Source: Thermosinus carboxydivorans Nor1
GTDB lineage: Bacteria; Bacillota; Negativicutes; Sporomusales; Thermosinaceae
Direction of reading: 5' to 3'
Length of the DNA stretch: 64,000 bases
Assembly (NCBI RefSeq): GCF_000169155.1
Contig: NZ_AAWL01000001.1
Location: forward strand, 264,001 to 328,000
How positions within the stretch are numbered: position 1 is the first letter of the stretch; each line of letters begins with the position of its first letter. Positions 18,118-27,153 of the stretch are shown here, piece after piece. The position numbers and the translations under genes were made by a program. The notes under the pieces are model-generated. The model made no database searches, was not told the DNA's origin, and saw only the letters and a program-made list of their open reading frames with translations.

Positions 18118-18201
18118 TGGGCCGTCGGTAACGATATGCAGGTTGGAGATGATATGGTATATTATTTTTGGAAAATAATGCTATGATCAACAGGAGCATC
18201 T

Positions 18202-19110
18202 ATGAGCAATCATACCAATATCTGGATCATACATAATCCTGCTGCCGGCTGGTGCACGCGGCGACGGGTAAAAAAGCTTTTGACGGCGTTTGCGTCGCGC
18301 GGCATCATGCCAATAGTAAAGCCAACACTGCATCCTGGACATGCCATAGCGTTGGCCGCCGAAGCCTGTCGTACTGGCGCCAGCATTATTGTGGCTGCTG
18401 GTGGCGACGGTACGCTTAACGAGGTCATAAACGGAATGCTGGCCAGCGGTCTGACAAATAAATTGCCATTACTTGCCGTATTTCCGGTAGGAACGGTTAA
18501 TCTCGTTGCCAGAGAACTTAATGTGCCATCTTGTCCGGATACATTTGCCGCCCGCGTCCTAACCCGGGCCAATACGGCAACCATTTGGCCCGCCCAAGCC
18601 AATGGGCGCTATTTTGTCGCTGTAGCCGGTGTTGGTATCGATGCTTATGTCGTTAATAGCGTAAGTTTGCTAAAGAAAAAATTGTTCTCACGCTTCGCCT
18701 ATGTTTATGAGACAATAAAAACTTTAATAAAAGCAACCTATACCGCTCGCGGCTGGCCGCATCGCTATACCGTAGAAATTGACGGACATAGTTACCACAC
18801 GCCAGCGCTAATCGTGGCAAAAGGCCATTACTATGCCGGGCGTTTTGTAGTTGCCAACCAGGCACGTCTTACCGATCAACAGCTGTACGCCGTTTTATTT
18901 GCGAGCGGCACTATTCGTTCTTTGGCGTCCTATATTTTTCATCTCGCTTGCGGCCGGTTAAATCAGCATCGTCAGGTAACCGTGCTACCGGCCAACTCCA
19001 TATTAATTCACGGCCCGGTCGGTCAGCCGGTGCAACTTGACGGTGACCCTGGCGGCCGATTGCCGCTACTAATAGAAGTCGGCACGGTACCGTTAACAGT
19101 CGTCTATTGA
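18202..19110 (+). CDS. Diacylglycerol/lipid kinase family protein
   Basis: A 302-residue member of the DagK/YegS/BmrU family. The N-terminus has NPAAGWCTRRRV (phosphate-binding), then the ATP-binding GGDGTLNEV at residues 67-75 and FPVGTVNLVARELNVP near 97-112. The C-terminal beta domain holds LDGDP. It would phosphorylate diacylglycerol or a similar lipid at the inner membrane. AGGAG precedes the ATG. Its stop codon lies immediately before an LTA-synthase-like sulfatase gene, and such enzymes release diacylglycerol; recycling is therefore the inferred role. Confidence 0.85.
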   Translation: MSNHTNIWIIHNPAAGWCTRRRVKKLLTAFASRGIMPIVKPTLHPGHAIALAAEACRTGASIIVAAGGDGTLNEVINGMLASGLTNKLPLLAVFPVGTVNLVARELNVPSCPDTFAARVLTRANTATIWPAQANGRYFVAVAGVGIDAYVVNSVSLLKKKLFSRFAYVYETIKTLIKATYTARGWPHRYTVEIDGHSYHTPALIVAKGHYYAGRFVVANQARLTDQQLYAVLFASGTIRSLASYIFHLACGRLNQHRQVTVLPANSILIHGPVGQPVQLDGDPGGRLPLLIEVGTVPLTVVY

Positions 19111-19127
19111 GAGGGGCAAATATAATA

Positions 19128-21086
19128 ATGACTCGTTGGGAACGGTTTTGGCTCAATTGCCAGCAAGATTTAAAACTTTACACGTTTATATGGATGCTAT
19201 TAATGTTTTTTCGCATTGCCTTTATTGCCCTTTTGCCACAATATATAAGCCCAGGCATAACCTGGGTCGATATCGCGACATCCATCTATTACGGCGGCCG
19301 CATTAGTCTTAAGAGCGCCGGCATCGCTGCCCTGCTTAGTTTTATATTCTGCACCCTGATTAACGTTATTCGTCCGTCACTGCGCACAGAAAGACTGCGT
19401 CGTATTATCGGCTATACCTTTATTTTTACGCTCACGCTATTATTCGCGGCCCGTTTGCCCTACTACAAACAATTCCACACCGTGTTTAGCCCACTTATTT
19501 TCAATACGTTCCGCGATGATGTCCAAGCAATTATATCTACCTTGGTTAAAGAATATGATCTCATTCCCCGCCTCGCTGCCGCCATTGCCGGCGCCGTGGG
19601 TGGCTGTTGGCTACTGGCCTGGTGGCTTAACACGCGTAATTTACCGGTTCCCCGGTTTACCAACCGCTGGTTGCGCCGAGGGTTTCGTACCGTGGTTGTG
19701 CTCGCTATCGCCTGGTTTATGGTTTTCGCCCGTTTTGGCGGCAGCCTCGGTTATGCCGGTTCGGTTCACTGGCATAACGCGGCGGTCACCCGCGATGAAT
19801 TTCTTAATGAAGCCGTGCTTGACGATGTGCAAGCCTTGTATCGGGCCTGGAGCATGCACAAAATGCTAGCCCAAGCGACTGCTCTAAATCTCACAGCGAC
19901 GCGCGTTGCCAATTATGCCGCCAATTTAACCGGCAAACAACCGGTAACGGCTAACTTGGACGATTATTTGCGCAAAGAAGCTGACGGCGCGCTTATCCCC
20001 AGGCCCCGTCATATCTTTTTAATTGTCGGTGAAAGCTATGCTGCCTGGCCGCTTTTGCCGGAATATGACAACCTGCATATAGCTGACGGGCTAAAAAACA
20101 TCGCCGCCCGCGACAATGCCGCCTGCGCTTCGGCCTTCGTGCCGGCTGGTCATGGTACAATGAGCAGTTTGGGCAGCTTAATCACCGGGCTGGCCGAAGT
20201 TAACCTCTATCCCAACTACCAGCCGGAAACCTATCGGCAGCAATACCCAACGGCGTTAGCTGTGCAGATGAAACGCCTCGGCTACAAGACATATTTCTGG
20301 TATGGCGGTTTTCCCTCCTGGCAGCGCATCCGCGATTTCGCCCTGGCCCAGGGATTTGACGCGTTTTACGGAGCCGGTGATATCGGTCAAGCTCCCGGTA
20401 ACGCCTGGGGCATTGAAGATAAATTTTTGTTTGAAGCAATAGAGCGTATTTGGGATGGAAGCGAGCCAAGTTTCCACCTAATTCTTACTATCTCCAACCA
20501 TCCTCCATATACCGTCGACCTGGCCAAAGAAGGGTTTAGCCCGTCCATCTTGCCTGAAACTTTCCGGCAAGATAAAGCTTGGCTGGCAAAACTAGGTCAT
20601 TTCTGGTATGCCGATAAAGTACTAGCTGATTTTGTTGATGCAATGTACCGCCGCTATCCGGACAGCTTGTTTGCCATCACCGGCGACCATGCCGACAGGA
20701 TGAACATCGAACCAAACCCGCCGCTATTTGTCCGCTACGCCGTGCCGTTAGTGCTGTACGGTCAAGGCATACATAAAAATATTCTGCCGCAAACAGCTTA
20801 CGGCAGCCACCTCGACATCGCCCCCACCCTGATAGAACTTATTGCCCCGCGCGGTTTTGTCTATTATTCCCTCGGCCGCAGCCTTACGCACGGCGCGGGG
20901 ATCGGCATCGGCAGCGATCTGTGGGTGACGTACGACTACATCGGCCGCATCAGTACTAATGCTACCGAGCATACGCCTTACTACCGTCCGGGAGCAGTTC
21001 CGCCGGACAAGGCCGAGCTTAAGGCGACGGTTGATGCGGTGCAAGCGGTGTCCTGGTGGCGGGTAAAGATGGGATCAGGGCTGTAA
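19128..21086 (+). CDS. LTA synthase-like membrane sulfatase (phosphoglycerol or phosphoethanolamine transferase)
   Basis: A 652-residue protein with five hydrophobic helices in the first ~190 residues and a large extracytoplasmic alkaline-phosphatase-fold domain. Metal and catalytic sites are visible: FLIVGESYAAW near 301, the nucleophile region GHGTMSSLGSLITGL near 342, GDHADR near 518 and SHLDIAPTLIEL after it. Relatives move glycerophosphate from phosphatidylglycerol (LtaS, MdoB) or phosphoethanolamine onto envelope glycans. The start at 19128 is preferred; GAGAGGGG lies 11 bases upstream. The donor is not certain. Confidence 0.85.
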   Translation: MTRWERFWLNCQQDLKLYTFIWMLLMFFRIAFIALLPQYISPGITWVDIATSIYYGGRISLKSAGIAALLSFIFCTLINVIRPSLRTERLRRIIGYTFIFTLTLLFAARLPYYKQFHTVFSPLIFNTFRDDVQAIISTLVKEYDLIPRLAAAIAGAVGGCWLLAWWLNTRNLPVPRFTNRWLRRGFRTVVVLAIAWFMVFARFGGSLGYAGSVHWHNAAVTRDEFLNEAVLDDVQALYRAWSMHKMLAQATALNLTATRVANYAANLTGKQPVTANLDDYLRKEADGALIPRPRHIFLIVGESYAAWPLLPEYDNLHIADGLKNIAARDNAACASAFVPAGHGTMSSLGSLITGLAEVNLYPNYQPETYRQQYPTALAVQMKRLGYKTYFWYGGFPSWQRIRDFALAQGFDAFYGAGDIGQAPGNAWGIEDKFLFEAIERIWDGSEPSFHLILTISNHPPYTVDLAKEGFSPSILPETFRQDKAWLAKLGHFWYADKVLADFVDAMYRRYPDSLFAITGDHADRMNIEPNPPLFVRYAVPLVLYGQGIHKNILPQTAYGSHLDIAPTLIELIAPRGFVYYSLGRSLTHGAGIGIGSDLWVTYDYIGRISTNATEHTPYYRPGAVPPDKAELKATVDAVQAVSWWRVKMGSGL

Positions 21087-21136
21087 AGCTGCAAAATTAA
21101 CGCATGTTGCCCAAACACCAAATTCTGCTAGATGTT

Positions 21137-22162
21137 CTATACTCGCTTCATTATTCTTTCCCAAACCATATCCACAGTTACTCGTTCCATGCATTCATGC
21201 CTGCGGCTGCATGCATGTTCGCCGCACGGCTGGCACAAAAGTCCTGCTGTAACAACTGCGTTTTGCTGATCGTAGGGATGATAGCGTACCGGGTCAGAAG
21301 GGCCAAATATTGCTACTACCGGCACTTTTTGCGCGACAGCAATATGCATGGGGCCAGAGTCGCCGCTGATAAACGCGGCGCATTTTTTTATCAAAGCAGC
21401 GGTCTCCAACAGTGTCGTCTTGCCGGTAAATACGGCCAGTTTGGGATGGTCCGGCTTATTCATCAGGCTAAGTATTTGGTCAACGTCCTCTCTGTCCATG
21501 GGACCGCCAAAAAATGCCACGCCGTAGCCGGTTTCCAGCAACCGGTCGGCAAGAGCAGCAAATCCCTCCTTAGTCCAGCGCTTAGTCGGCCAGCTCCCGC
21601 CGGTGTTGAGACCGATGACCTTACGGGTATCAACACTATTATCAGCAAAAGCTTCTTGCCAAAGCTTGTCTGCCCTAGCCTCCGTGCCTTCGTCCACCCA
21701 TATTTCCAGGCCATGGTTATCTACTTGCGCAATCCCCGGCTCCCTGAGGATTTCAAGATAAGCATCGGCTTGGTGGACATCATGCCGCTCTTTTACTACG
21801 CGGTCAAAAAAGATGCCAAACGGGCGGGCAGCAAAGCCAATGACTTCCCTAGCGCCGCTAAAAGCCGCGATAGCCGAAGCCCGCTCATTGGCATGGAGAT
21901 TAATAACAAGATCGAATTGACGTTTGCGGATATCGCTAATCAGACCGATGTAATTTTTTAACTTGTTGTGATATCCTTTTTTATCAATGGCAATTAGCTC
22001 GGAAAGGTGTGGATTATATTTGATTACGTCGGCGTTTTTCTTATCCGCCAGCATGGCAATATGGGCGCTCGGGAAGTTGGCGCGCAGAGCGCGGATAAGT
22101 GGGGTGGTAAATAATAAGTCGCCGATGTACATGAGGTTGATGATGAGGATGCTATTGTACAT
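21137..22162 (-). CDS. Glycosyltransferase family 9 (lipopolysaccharide heptosyltransferase type)
   Basis: A 341-residue GT-B enzyme of the WaaF/WaaC family, which builds the inner core of LPS from ADP-heptose. Motifs are INLMYIGDLLFTTPLIRALR at the N-terminus, LVINLHANERASAI, LNTGGSWPTKRWTKEGFAAL, and FISGDSGPMHIAVAQKVPVV with the donor-binding GPSDP nearby. A ribosome site (GGAG) precedes the ATG. Finding it in a Firmicute-type genome means the cell has an outer membrane with LPS. It lies 32 bp after a WaaL-like gene on the same strand. Confidence 0.9.
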   Translation of the reverse strand: MYNSILIINLMYIGDLLFTTPLIRALRANFPSAHIAMLADKKNADVIKYNPHLSELIAIDKKGYHNKLKNYIGLISDIRKRQFDLVINLHANERASAIAAFSGAREVIGFAARPFGIFFDRVVKERHDVHQADAYLEILREPGIAQVDNHGLEIWVDEGTEARADKLWQEAFADNSVDTRKVIGLNTGGSWPTKRWTKEGFAALADRLLETGYGVAFFGGPMDREDVDQILSLMNKPDHPKLAVFTGKTTLLETAALIKKCAAFISGDSGPMHIAVAQKVPVVAIFGPSDPVRYHPYDQQNAVVTAGLLCQPCGEHACSRRHECMERVTVDMVWERIMKRV

Positions 22163-22194
22163 ATGTATCTCCGTAACGCTATAGTAATGTTAAC

Positions 22195-23406
22195 TTATAA
22201 ATACGTCCCGTAAATACGTCCCGCTGCATAAAACAGCCCGAGCAAAAACCAATACAACCGCATAATTACCGAATGCCCGAAATTATATTCAGTAAGTCCC
22301 TGTACTAATAGTCCCAAAGTCACTAATATAGCTGCCAGCGCCCATATATTGTTTTGGTTATCCCGTAGTTTTACATAAGCATTAAAAAGAATATATCCAA
22401 ACATATAAGAAAAAGCGATAAAACCTATCAACCCATACTCAGCCAATACCTGAAAAAAGTTGTTATGAGCATGTCGCTGGAATGGTTCCTGCGCTTGGGG
22501 TGAAATATATTTTATTTGGTAAAGATCGCCATAGTTTCCTGTCCCCACACCGGTCAACGGGTGATCCAAAAACATGTGCCACGCACTTTGCCACATTAAT
22601 AATCTTTCTGAATTAGACTGGAATGTTATGTCGGTTATAGTTTTGACCCGGTCATAAAACATCTGATTACTGAACAGCGAGATAATCAACACAATCAAAA
22701 ATAATAATGCTACTAAGCTTAATTTCGTATTCCTGCGCACCTGAAGAATTGCATATGCAAAGAGTACTGCAGCAACAGCAATCCACGCCCCCCGTGTACC
22801 ATTAAACAACAAAGCTAAAAACGCGATAAAAATCGCTAAGCCCAAAAAACGTCTATCCTTTGTGTTACAAATATTATTGATGAACAAAATAAAGATTAAC
22901 GGTATTAATTGTACTAGATAACCGGCTAAAATCATCGGTCCCCCCCTAATACCGGATGCCCTAAGGTTACCATTAACCCCTAGCCATATTGCATAAAAAT
23001 TATTCACAGTAAATGCTGCAATTAAGACCAATAATATTATCCACAATTGACGCTTATCCTTTATAAATGACGATGCTAAAAATAAAGGTGCCGTCCGGTA
23101 AGCTGTATGCCCAATCTCCGGAAATCCCAGTGCAGGATTATAAGCAAAAACCGCGGAAACAAACATGGCAAATAAAAAAAATAATATCGCCTTTAATAGT
23201 CCTTTGTCGATACCTAAGTTTGTTGTCGGATACTTTGCATAATGAATAATAGCTAATACTAAAGCAAGTGATATTACAATATTTGATGCAGAAATTGAAA
23301 TGGTAGCAACAGCTGCATAAGCAATCAGTAAAAAGTATATAATTTTTTCAATTATGTTTTTTTGTATCACACAACTAGTGTTCGATAATTGACACCAATT
23401 CACCAT
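22195..23406 (-). CDS. O-antigen ligase-like polytopic membrane protein (WaaL/Wzy_C)
   Basis: About 403 residues with ten or more hydrophobic segments and the Wzy_C domain. FNGTRGAWIAVAAVL is the conserved central helix. A large periplasmic loop follows, with HPLTGVGTGNYGDLY and RHAHNNFFQVLAEYGLIGF, which holds the catalytic His region. It would join undecaprenyl-linked O-antigen to lipid A-core at the periplasmic face; O-antigen polymerases share this domain and cannot be excluded. The start at 23406 has GGAGG 6-7 bases upstream. The Wzm/Wzt operon nearby would supply the substrate. Confidence 0.85.
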   Translation of the reverse strand: MVNWCQLSNTSCVIQKNIIEKIIYFLLIAYAAVATISISASNIVISLALVLAIIHYAKYPTTNLGIDKGLLKAILFFLFAMFVSAVFAYNPALGFPEIGHTAYRTAPLFLASSFIKDKRQLWIILLVLIAAFTVNNFYAIWLGVNGNLRASGIRGGPMILAGYLVQLIPLIFILFINNICNTKDRRFLGLAIFIAFLALLFNGTRGAWIAVAAVLFAYAILQVRRNTKLSLVALLFLIVLIISLFSNQMFYDRVKTITDITFQSNSERLLMWQSAWHMFLDHPLTGVGTGNYGDLYQIKYISPQAQEPFQRHAHNNFFQVLAEYGLIGFIAFSYMFGYILFNAYVKLRDNQNNIWALAAILVTLGLLVQGLTEYNFGHSVIMRLYWFLLGLFYAAGRIYGTYL

Positions 23407-23477
23407 TAGTAACCTCCGCATATGAATTTATGTTCAAAACCTTGGTCTTCCTTAGCAAGGACTAGATTCTACACAGC

Positions 23478-23506
23478 TATATAACTTCTTCAGCTCTTTT
23501 ACTCAA
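23478..23506 (-). promoter_or_regulatory. Candidate promoter for the waaL-waaF type genes
   Basis: Minus strand TTGAGT (23501-23506), a 17-bp spacer and TATATA (23478-23483), about 70 bp before the ligase start. Confidence 0.5.
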
Positions 23507-23600
23507 CACAACAGGTATCAGAGAACATATGAAGCGCAACCCAAATAGCAACTAAAGGCACTTTGAGAGCCGCAGCAATTTACATTAGTGACCTTTAGCT

Positions 23601-23876
23601 TTAAATTCTCATAGCGTATCTAAAATAAGACCAGTACTTCTTTACTGTCATCTCAAACTCATGTTTAGCTTGATTAAACCCAGATACTTTAAATTCATAT
23701 TTTTGCAGGTTTCCATCCGACTTTATCATTCGCAGAATATCGGGATTAATTTTCTCTGTAGTATAAACTATTTCATGGGGATAGTCCTCAAATAAATAAT
23801 ATCTATGCCCGCCAGACCCAGGATCCAAGTCGTTATAATACTCTAATCTTTTCTTTCTGTCATTATAGCCATACAT
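23601..23876 (-). CDS. Small hypothetical protein, probably the 3' part of a gene cut by the IS element
   Basis: A 91-residue soluble, tyrosine- and lysine-rich protein with no family I recognise; it contains YYNDLDPGSGGHRYYLFEDY. The frame begins only 6 bp from the terminal inverted repeat of the IS256-family element, and its only ribosome-site-like sequence (AGGACT) is part of that repeat. On the far side of the element a 25-codon frame with similar composition runs up to the other inverted repeat. The parsimonious reading is one small gene split by the insertion. Composition is AT-rich, unlike neighbouring housekeeping genes. Confidence 0.45.
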   Translation of the reverse strand: MYGYNDRKKRLEYYNDLDPGSGGHRYYLFEDYPHEIVYTTEKINPDILRMIKSDGNLQKYEFKVSGFNQAKHEFEMTVKKYWSYFRYAMRI

Positions 23877-23882
23877 AGATCA

Positions 23883-25259
23883 AGTCCTAATTTATGTGTA
23901 AAATCATCCCCAGTTAAAATTGAAGCAATTAACATATTTTAACAATTTTGCTGTCCGTGATATGAGTTTGTCGTTCACGCCAATCCCAATAATCGGTCAT
24001 ATCCAAGTACTTTTTGCCGCTTGCCCATTTGTCATCGATTTCCATGAGTAAAGCGCCAATCAAACGTAAAGCAGAAGCCCGGTTCGGGAAAATCCGAATG
24101 ACCCTTTCGCGACGTCGAACTTCTTCATTGAGACGTTCAACCCCATTAGTCGTACGCAAGCGTTTACGATACTTTTCCGGCAAGGCTAAAACGGCTATGG
24201 CATCGTCAAAGCCGGCTTCTAGTATAGCCATTGCCTTTGGCGCTTTTGTTTCATAAGCGGCAAGCGTTTCGTTAAGAAGCATTACTGCAGTTTCTCTATC
24301 CGGCGCAGCCAAAATGGCTCTTACCCGAGCAAGAATTTCCGGCTGCAAGGACTTCGGCGTCGCATCCAAGATGTTGCGTATAAAATGCGTTTGGCAACGC
24401 TGCCAGGTGACTCCTTGGAAGTATTGGCGGATAGCACGGATTAGCCCACCGTGATGGTCCGATATAATCAGATCAACGCCACACAAGCCCCGCCGCTTCA
24501 GCCAGCTGAAAAATTCACTCCAACTGGCTTCCGACTCGCTGTCGCCCAGCATAATCCCCAGGACTTCCCGATAGCCCTCAGCATTTATGCCAACGGCAAT
24601 CATTACGCCACGTGAACGCACACGTTCTTCTTCACGGACTTTAATGACCATGGCATCTACCATGACAAACGGGTATTTTTGATCCTTTAATGGACGTTCA
24701 TTCCAAGCGTGCACAATTGGATCTAGGCGCTTACAAAGGTCTGATACGGTCGACTTGGAAAACTCGCTGCCACAAAGTTCTTCTGTGATTTGCGCCACCT
24801 TACGGGTCGACACACCGTTTACGACCATTTCCATCAAAGTCAGCACTAATGCTTGCTCACTACGTTGATAGCGGGCAAACATCTCCGGTTGAGAACTTAC
24901 CGTCACGAAACCGTGGTACTTTTAGGGTGATCGTGCCAACACGGGTGGTAAGTCGATGAGGGTACACTCCATTACGATAACCTTGACGCTCGTCTGTACG
25001 CTCGTAGCGCTCAGCACGCAATTGTTCTGTGGCTTGTGCTTGTAAAATCTGGTTCAATACCTCCTCCAAAAAAGACGCCATTGCCGCATCTTTTGCATTG
25101 CTTAAAAAAAGTTGATGCAAAATTTTCGAATCAATGTTAATCTGGTATTGAGCCATTTCAAAATCACCTCTCGTTGAATGTTGTTGCCGCTTCATTCTAA
25201 CTGAGGATTTTGAATTGGCTCTTTTTTTGATAATTCCTTTTTACACAATTATACGGACT
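23883..25259 (-). mobile_element. IS256-family insertion sequence
   Basis: About 1.38 kb bounded by imperfect 21-bp inverted repeats (23883-23903 and 25239-25259, 16 of 21 matching). Each begins AGTCC and ends GTGTAAAA, which is typical of IS256 termini. It carries one transposase gene, which is frameshifted. I see no 8- or 9-bp target duplication in the flanks, so the copy is old or has recombined. Only this copy is in the window. Confidence 0.8.
23929..25156 (-). pseudogene. IS256-family transposase, frameshifted
   Basis: A mutator-type DDE transposase in two frames. The 5' part (25156 down to about 24890) reads MAQYQINIDSKI through VPRFRDGKFST; the 3' part resumes as EMFARYQRSEQALVLTLMEM and runs to 23929. 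The shift lies near 24890-24897, in TCAACCGGAGATG, where one extra base breaks the frame. Catalytic residues lie in VMVDAMVIKV (Asp), DLIISDHHGG (Asp) and NGVERLNEEV (Glu). This family is not known to use programmed frameshifting, so the copy is probably dead unless the shift is a sequencing error. The true start at 25156 has GAGGTG 8 bases upstream. Confidence 0.85.
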
Positions 25260-25337
25260 CTACTGTTTTGCCTTAGGAGTAAGATATAAATAACCATTTT
25301 TCATTCGATAACCGCTCTTGATTTCAATAACATTCAT
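25260..25337 (-). pseudogene. 5' fragment of a small gene truncated at the IS boundary
   Basis: A 25-codon frame (MNVIEIKSGYRMKNG and so on) starts with an ATG overlapping the end of the preceding small gene by 14 bp. It terminates exactly where the inverted repeat of the IS begins, the stop codon TAG being formed at the junction. It probably once continued into the 91-codon frame on the other side of the element. Confidence 0.35.
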
Positions 25338-25578
25338 TTCCAAATGTACTTACCTCGCAAAAATCCTTCTTATTAGTAAAAATATACTCTTCTCCATTTT
25401 TACTAAAAGCAATAAAAGTATTCGGACCATATTGTGTACTAGGAGATAGTCTATTTTTAATAACATCTTTTCCTTTAAGCATGCGTTTAATCAAATTCTT
25501 ACCTACTCTACTTACCGAGATATATACAGGTATTTCGACCTCATTTTGGTATTCTTGGATAACAACATTTTTACTCAT
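25324..25578 (-). CDS. Small hypothetical protein
   Basis: An 84-residue protein of unknown function. The start at 25578 (MSKNVVIQ) is chosen because GGGGGTG lies 9 bases upstream; a start at 25596 has none. It mixes a beta-rich N-terminus (EVEIPVYISVSR) with a basic middle (NLIKRMLKGKDVIKNR). It is followed with a 14-bp overlap by the gene interrupted by the IS, so the two were probably an operon of unknown purpose. Low GC and isolation among housekeeping genes suggest acquisition by transfer. Confidence 0.5.
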   Translation of the reverse strand: MSKNVVIQEYQNEVEIPVYISVSRVGKNLIKRMLKGKDVIKNRLSPSTQYGPNTFIAFSKNGEEYIFTNKKDFCEVSTFGNECY

Positions 25579-25730
25579 TCTATTTAACACCCCCATGTAT
25601 ATCGATAAAACAATTTCGCTTTAATTTTATCACAACAATATTACTACTTCTTTAAATCAGGTGTTCCCCCCGCCCACGGAAACATATCCAATTCCTTCCA
25701 AAAACCCATAAATCCTTGCTGCGCAAGGCT

Positions 25731-27119
25731 TTACTCACTGTGTTTTCTTTTAAGCGATACCACGCACTCGATGTGGCTTGTCTGCGGAAACATGTCTACC
25801 GGCTGAATCTCCCTGGTCATATAGCCGCACTCCGCCAGTACGGCCAAATCACGGGCGAGCGAGGCGGGGTTGCAGGAGACATAGACAATGCGGTCAGGCT
25901 GCATGCGGACAAATGTTTCCAACACGCGGCGGTCACAGCCGGCGCGAGGCGGATCGACAACGATCGCCTGGGGACGAACGCCGCTTTTATACAACTTAGG
26001 CATAACGTCCACCGCGTCGCCGACGATGAAGTCTACATTATCCACGCCGTTTCGGCGGGCATTTAGCCAAGCATCCCGCACCGCCGGTTCGACCACCTCA
26101 ATTCCGTATACTTTCGCGGCCCGTTTGGCCAGAAACAAGGTTATGGTACCGGTGCCGCAATACGCGTCAATCGCCGTTTCTACGCCCGTGAGCCCCGCAT
26201 ATTCTACCGCTTTATTATATAACCTGACGGTCTGTTCGGTATTGACCTGGAAAAAAGACCGCGCCGAAATCTGGAAAACAAACCCGCCAAGTCGGTCAGT
26301 GATGGTCTCTTTTCCCCAGATGACGCTGGTTTCTTCGCCGAGAATAACATTAGTGCGCTTAGGATTGATATTTTGCACAATACTCACTAAACCAGGCACT
26401 GCTTTGGTGAGCTTTGCAATCAGGCGTTCCCGGTGCGGCAGTTCACGGGTCGCAGTGACAATTACCGCCATTACTTCGCCGGTAGCCGTCCCCACCCGGC
26501 CAAGGATGTGGCGGATGACGCCTTTCCCGGTCCGCTCGTCATAGGTGGCGATACCTAGCTTGTTCACGACGTCGCGCATGACGGCAGCGATGATATTGTT
26601 TGCCTGATGCTGGATATAGCAGTGCTCAGTATCAACAATATCATGCGTCCCCTGGGCATAACAGCCCACCACTGCCCGGTTGCCGGCAAGCCCAACCGGA
26701 AATTGCATTTTATTGCGATAATACCATGGATTCGGCGCCGGTAGCGTGGGATGGACCACGACACCGTCCAGTTTGCCGATACGCATAATGGCATCGACGA
26801 CCTGCTGGCGCTTAACGGTGAGCTGCGCCGCGTAACTTAGATGCTGGAGCTGACAGCCGCCGCAGCGGTGAAACAGGGCGCATAAGGGCTCCACCCGGTC
26901 AGGCGACGGCATTAGCACTTTGCTCAACACGCCTTTGGCGTAATTTTTTTTGACTTCGGTAATAGCCGCAACAACGGTTTCGCCGGGCAACGCCCCCGGC
27001 ACAAACACGGTAAACCCTTCGTACCGCCCCACTCCTTCGCCGCTATGACCGAGGCCGGTAACTTCAACTTTATAGCTTTTTCCTTTTTGTACAGGAATAA
27101 CTGTAACTTGCTTGGTCAT
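25731..27119 (-). CDS. rlmD: 23S rRNA (uracil-C5)-methyltransferase, RlmD/RumA family
   Basis: A 462-residue SAM-dependent methyltransferase. It has an N-terminal TRAM domain (about 1-70), an iron-sulfur cluster set C80, C86, C89 plus a Cys near 170, and a C-terminal Rossmann domain with AIDAYCGTGTITLFLAKRA. The catalytic motifs are VVDPPRAGCDRR and VSCNPASLARD with the nucleophilic Cys. It forms 5-methyluridine in 23S rRNA; Firmicute paralogues differ in target position, so U1939 is by analogy. The start at 27119 follows AAAGGA; longer frames begin inside the upstream terminator region. Confidence 0.9.
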   Translation of the reverse strand: MTKQVTVIPVQKGKSYKVEVTGLGHSGEGVGRYEGFTVFVPGALPGETVVAAITEVKKNYAKGVLSKVLMPSPDRVEPLCALFHRCGGCQLQHLSYAAQLTVKRQQVVDAIMRIGKLDGVVVHPTLPAPNPWYYRNKMQFPVGLAGNRAVVGCYAQGTHDIVDTEHCYIQHQANNIIAAVMRDVVNKLGIATYDERTGKGVIRHILGRVGTATGEVMAVIVTATRELPHRERLIAKLTKAVPGLVSIVQNINPKRTNVILGEETSVIWGKETITDRLGGFVFQISARSFFQVNTEQTVRLYNKAVEYAGLTGVETAIDAYCGTGTITLFLAKRAAKVYGIEVVEPAVRDAWLNARRNGVDNVDFIVGDAVDVMPKLYKSGVRPQAIVVDPPRAGCDRRVLETFVRMQPDRIVYVSCNPASLARDLAVLAECGYMTREIQPVDMFPQTSHIECVVSLKRKHSE

Positions 27120-27153
27120 ATATACATTCCTTTCTTTGCCTACAAACAGATTA

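Noticed and set aside
21104-21961. Plus-strand frame of 285 codons
   Set aside because: It is antisense to the heptosyltransferase gene, whose motifs and ribosome site are clear.
22195-22232. Repeated aaatacgtcccg at the end of the O-antigen ligase gene as a regulatory repeat
   Set aside because: The two copies are largely explained by the coding sequence of the C-terminal residues and its stop; no further structure was seen.
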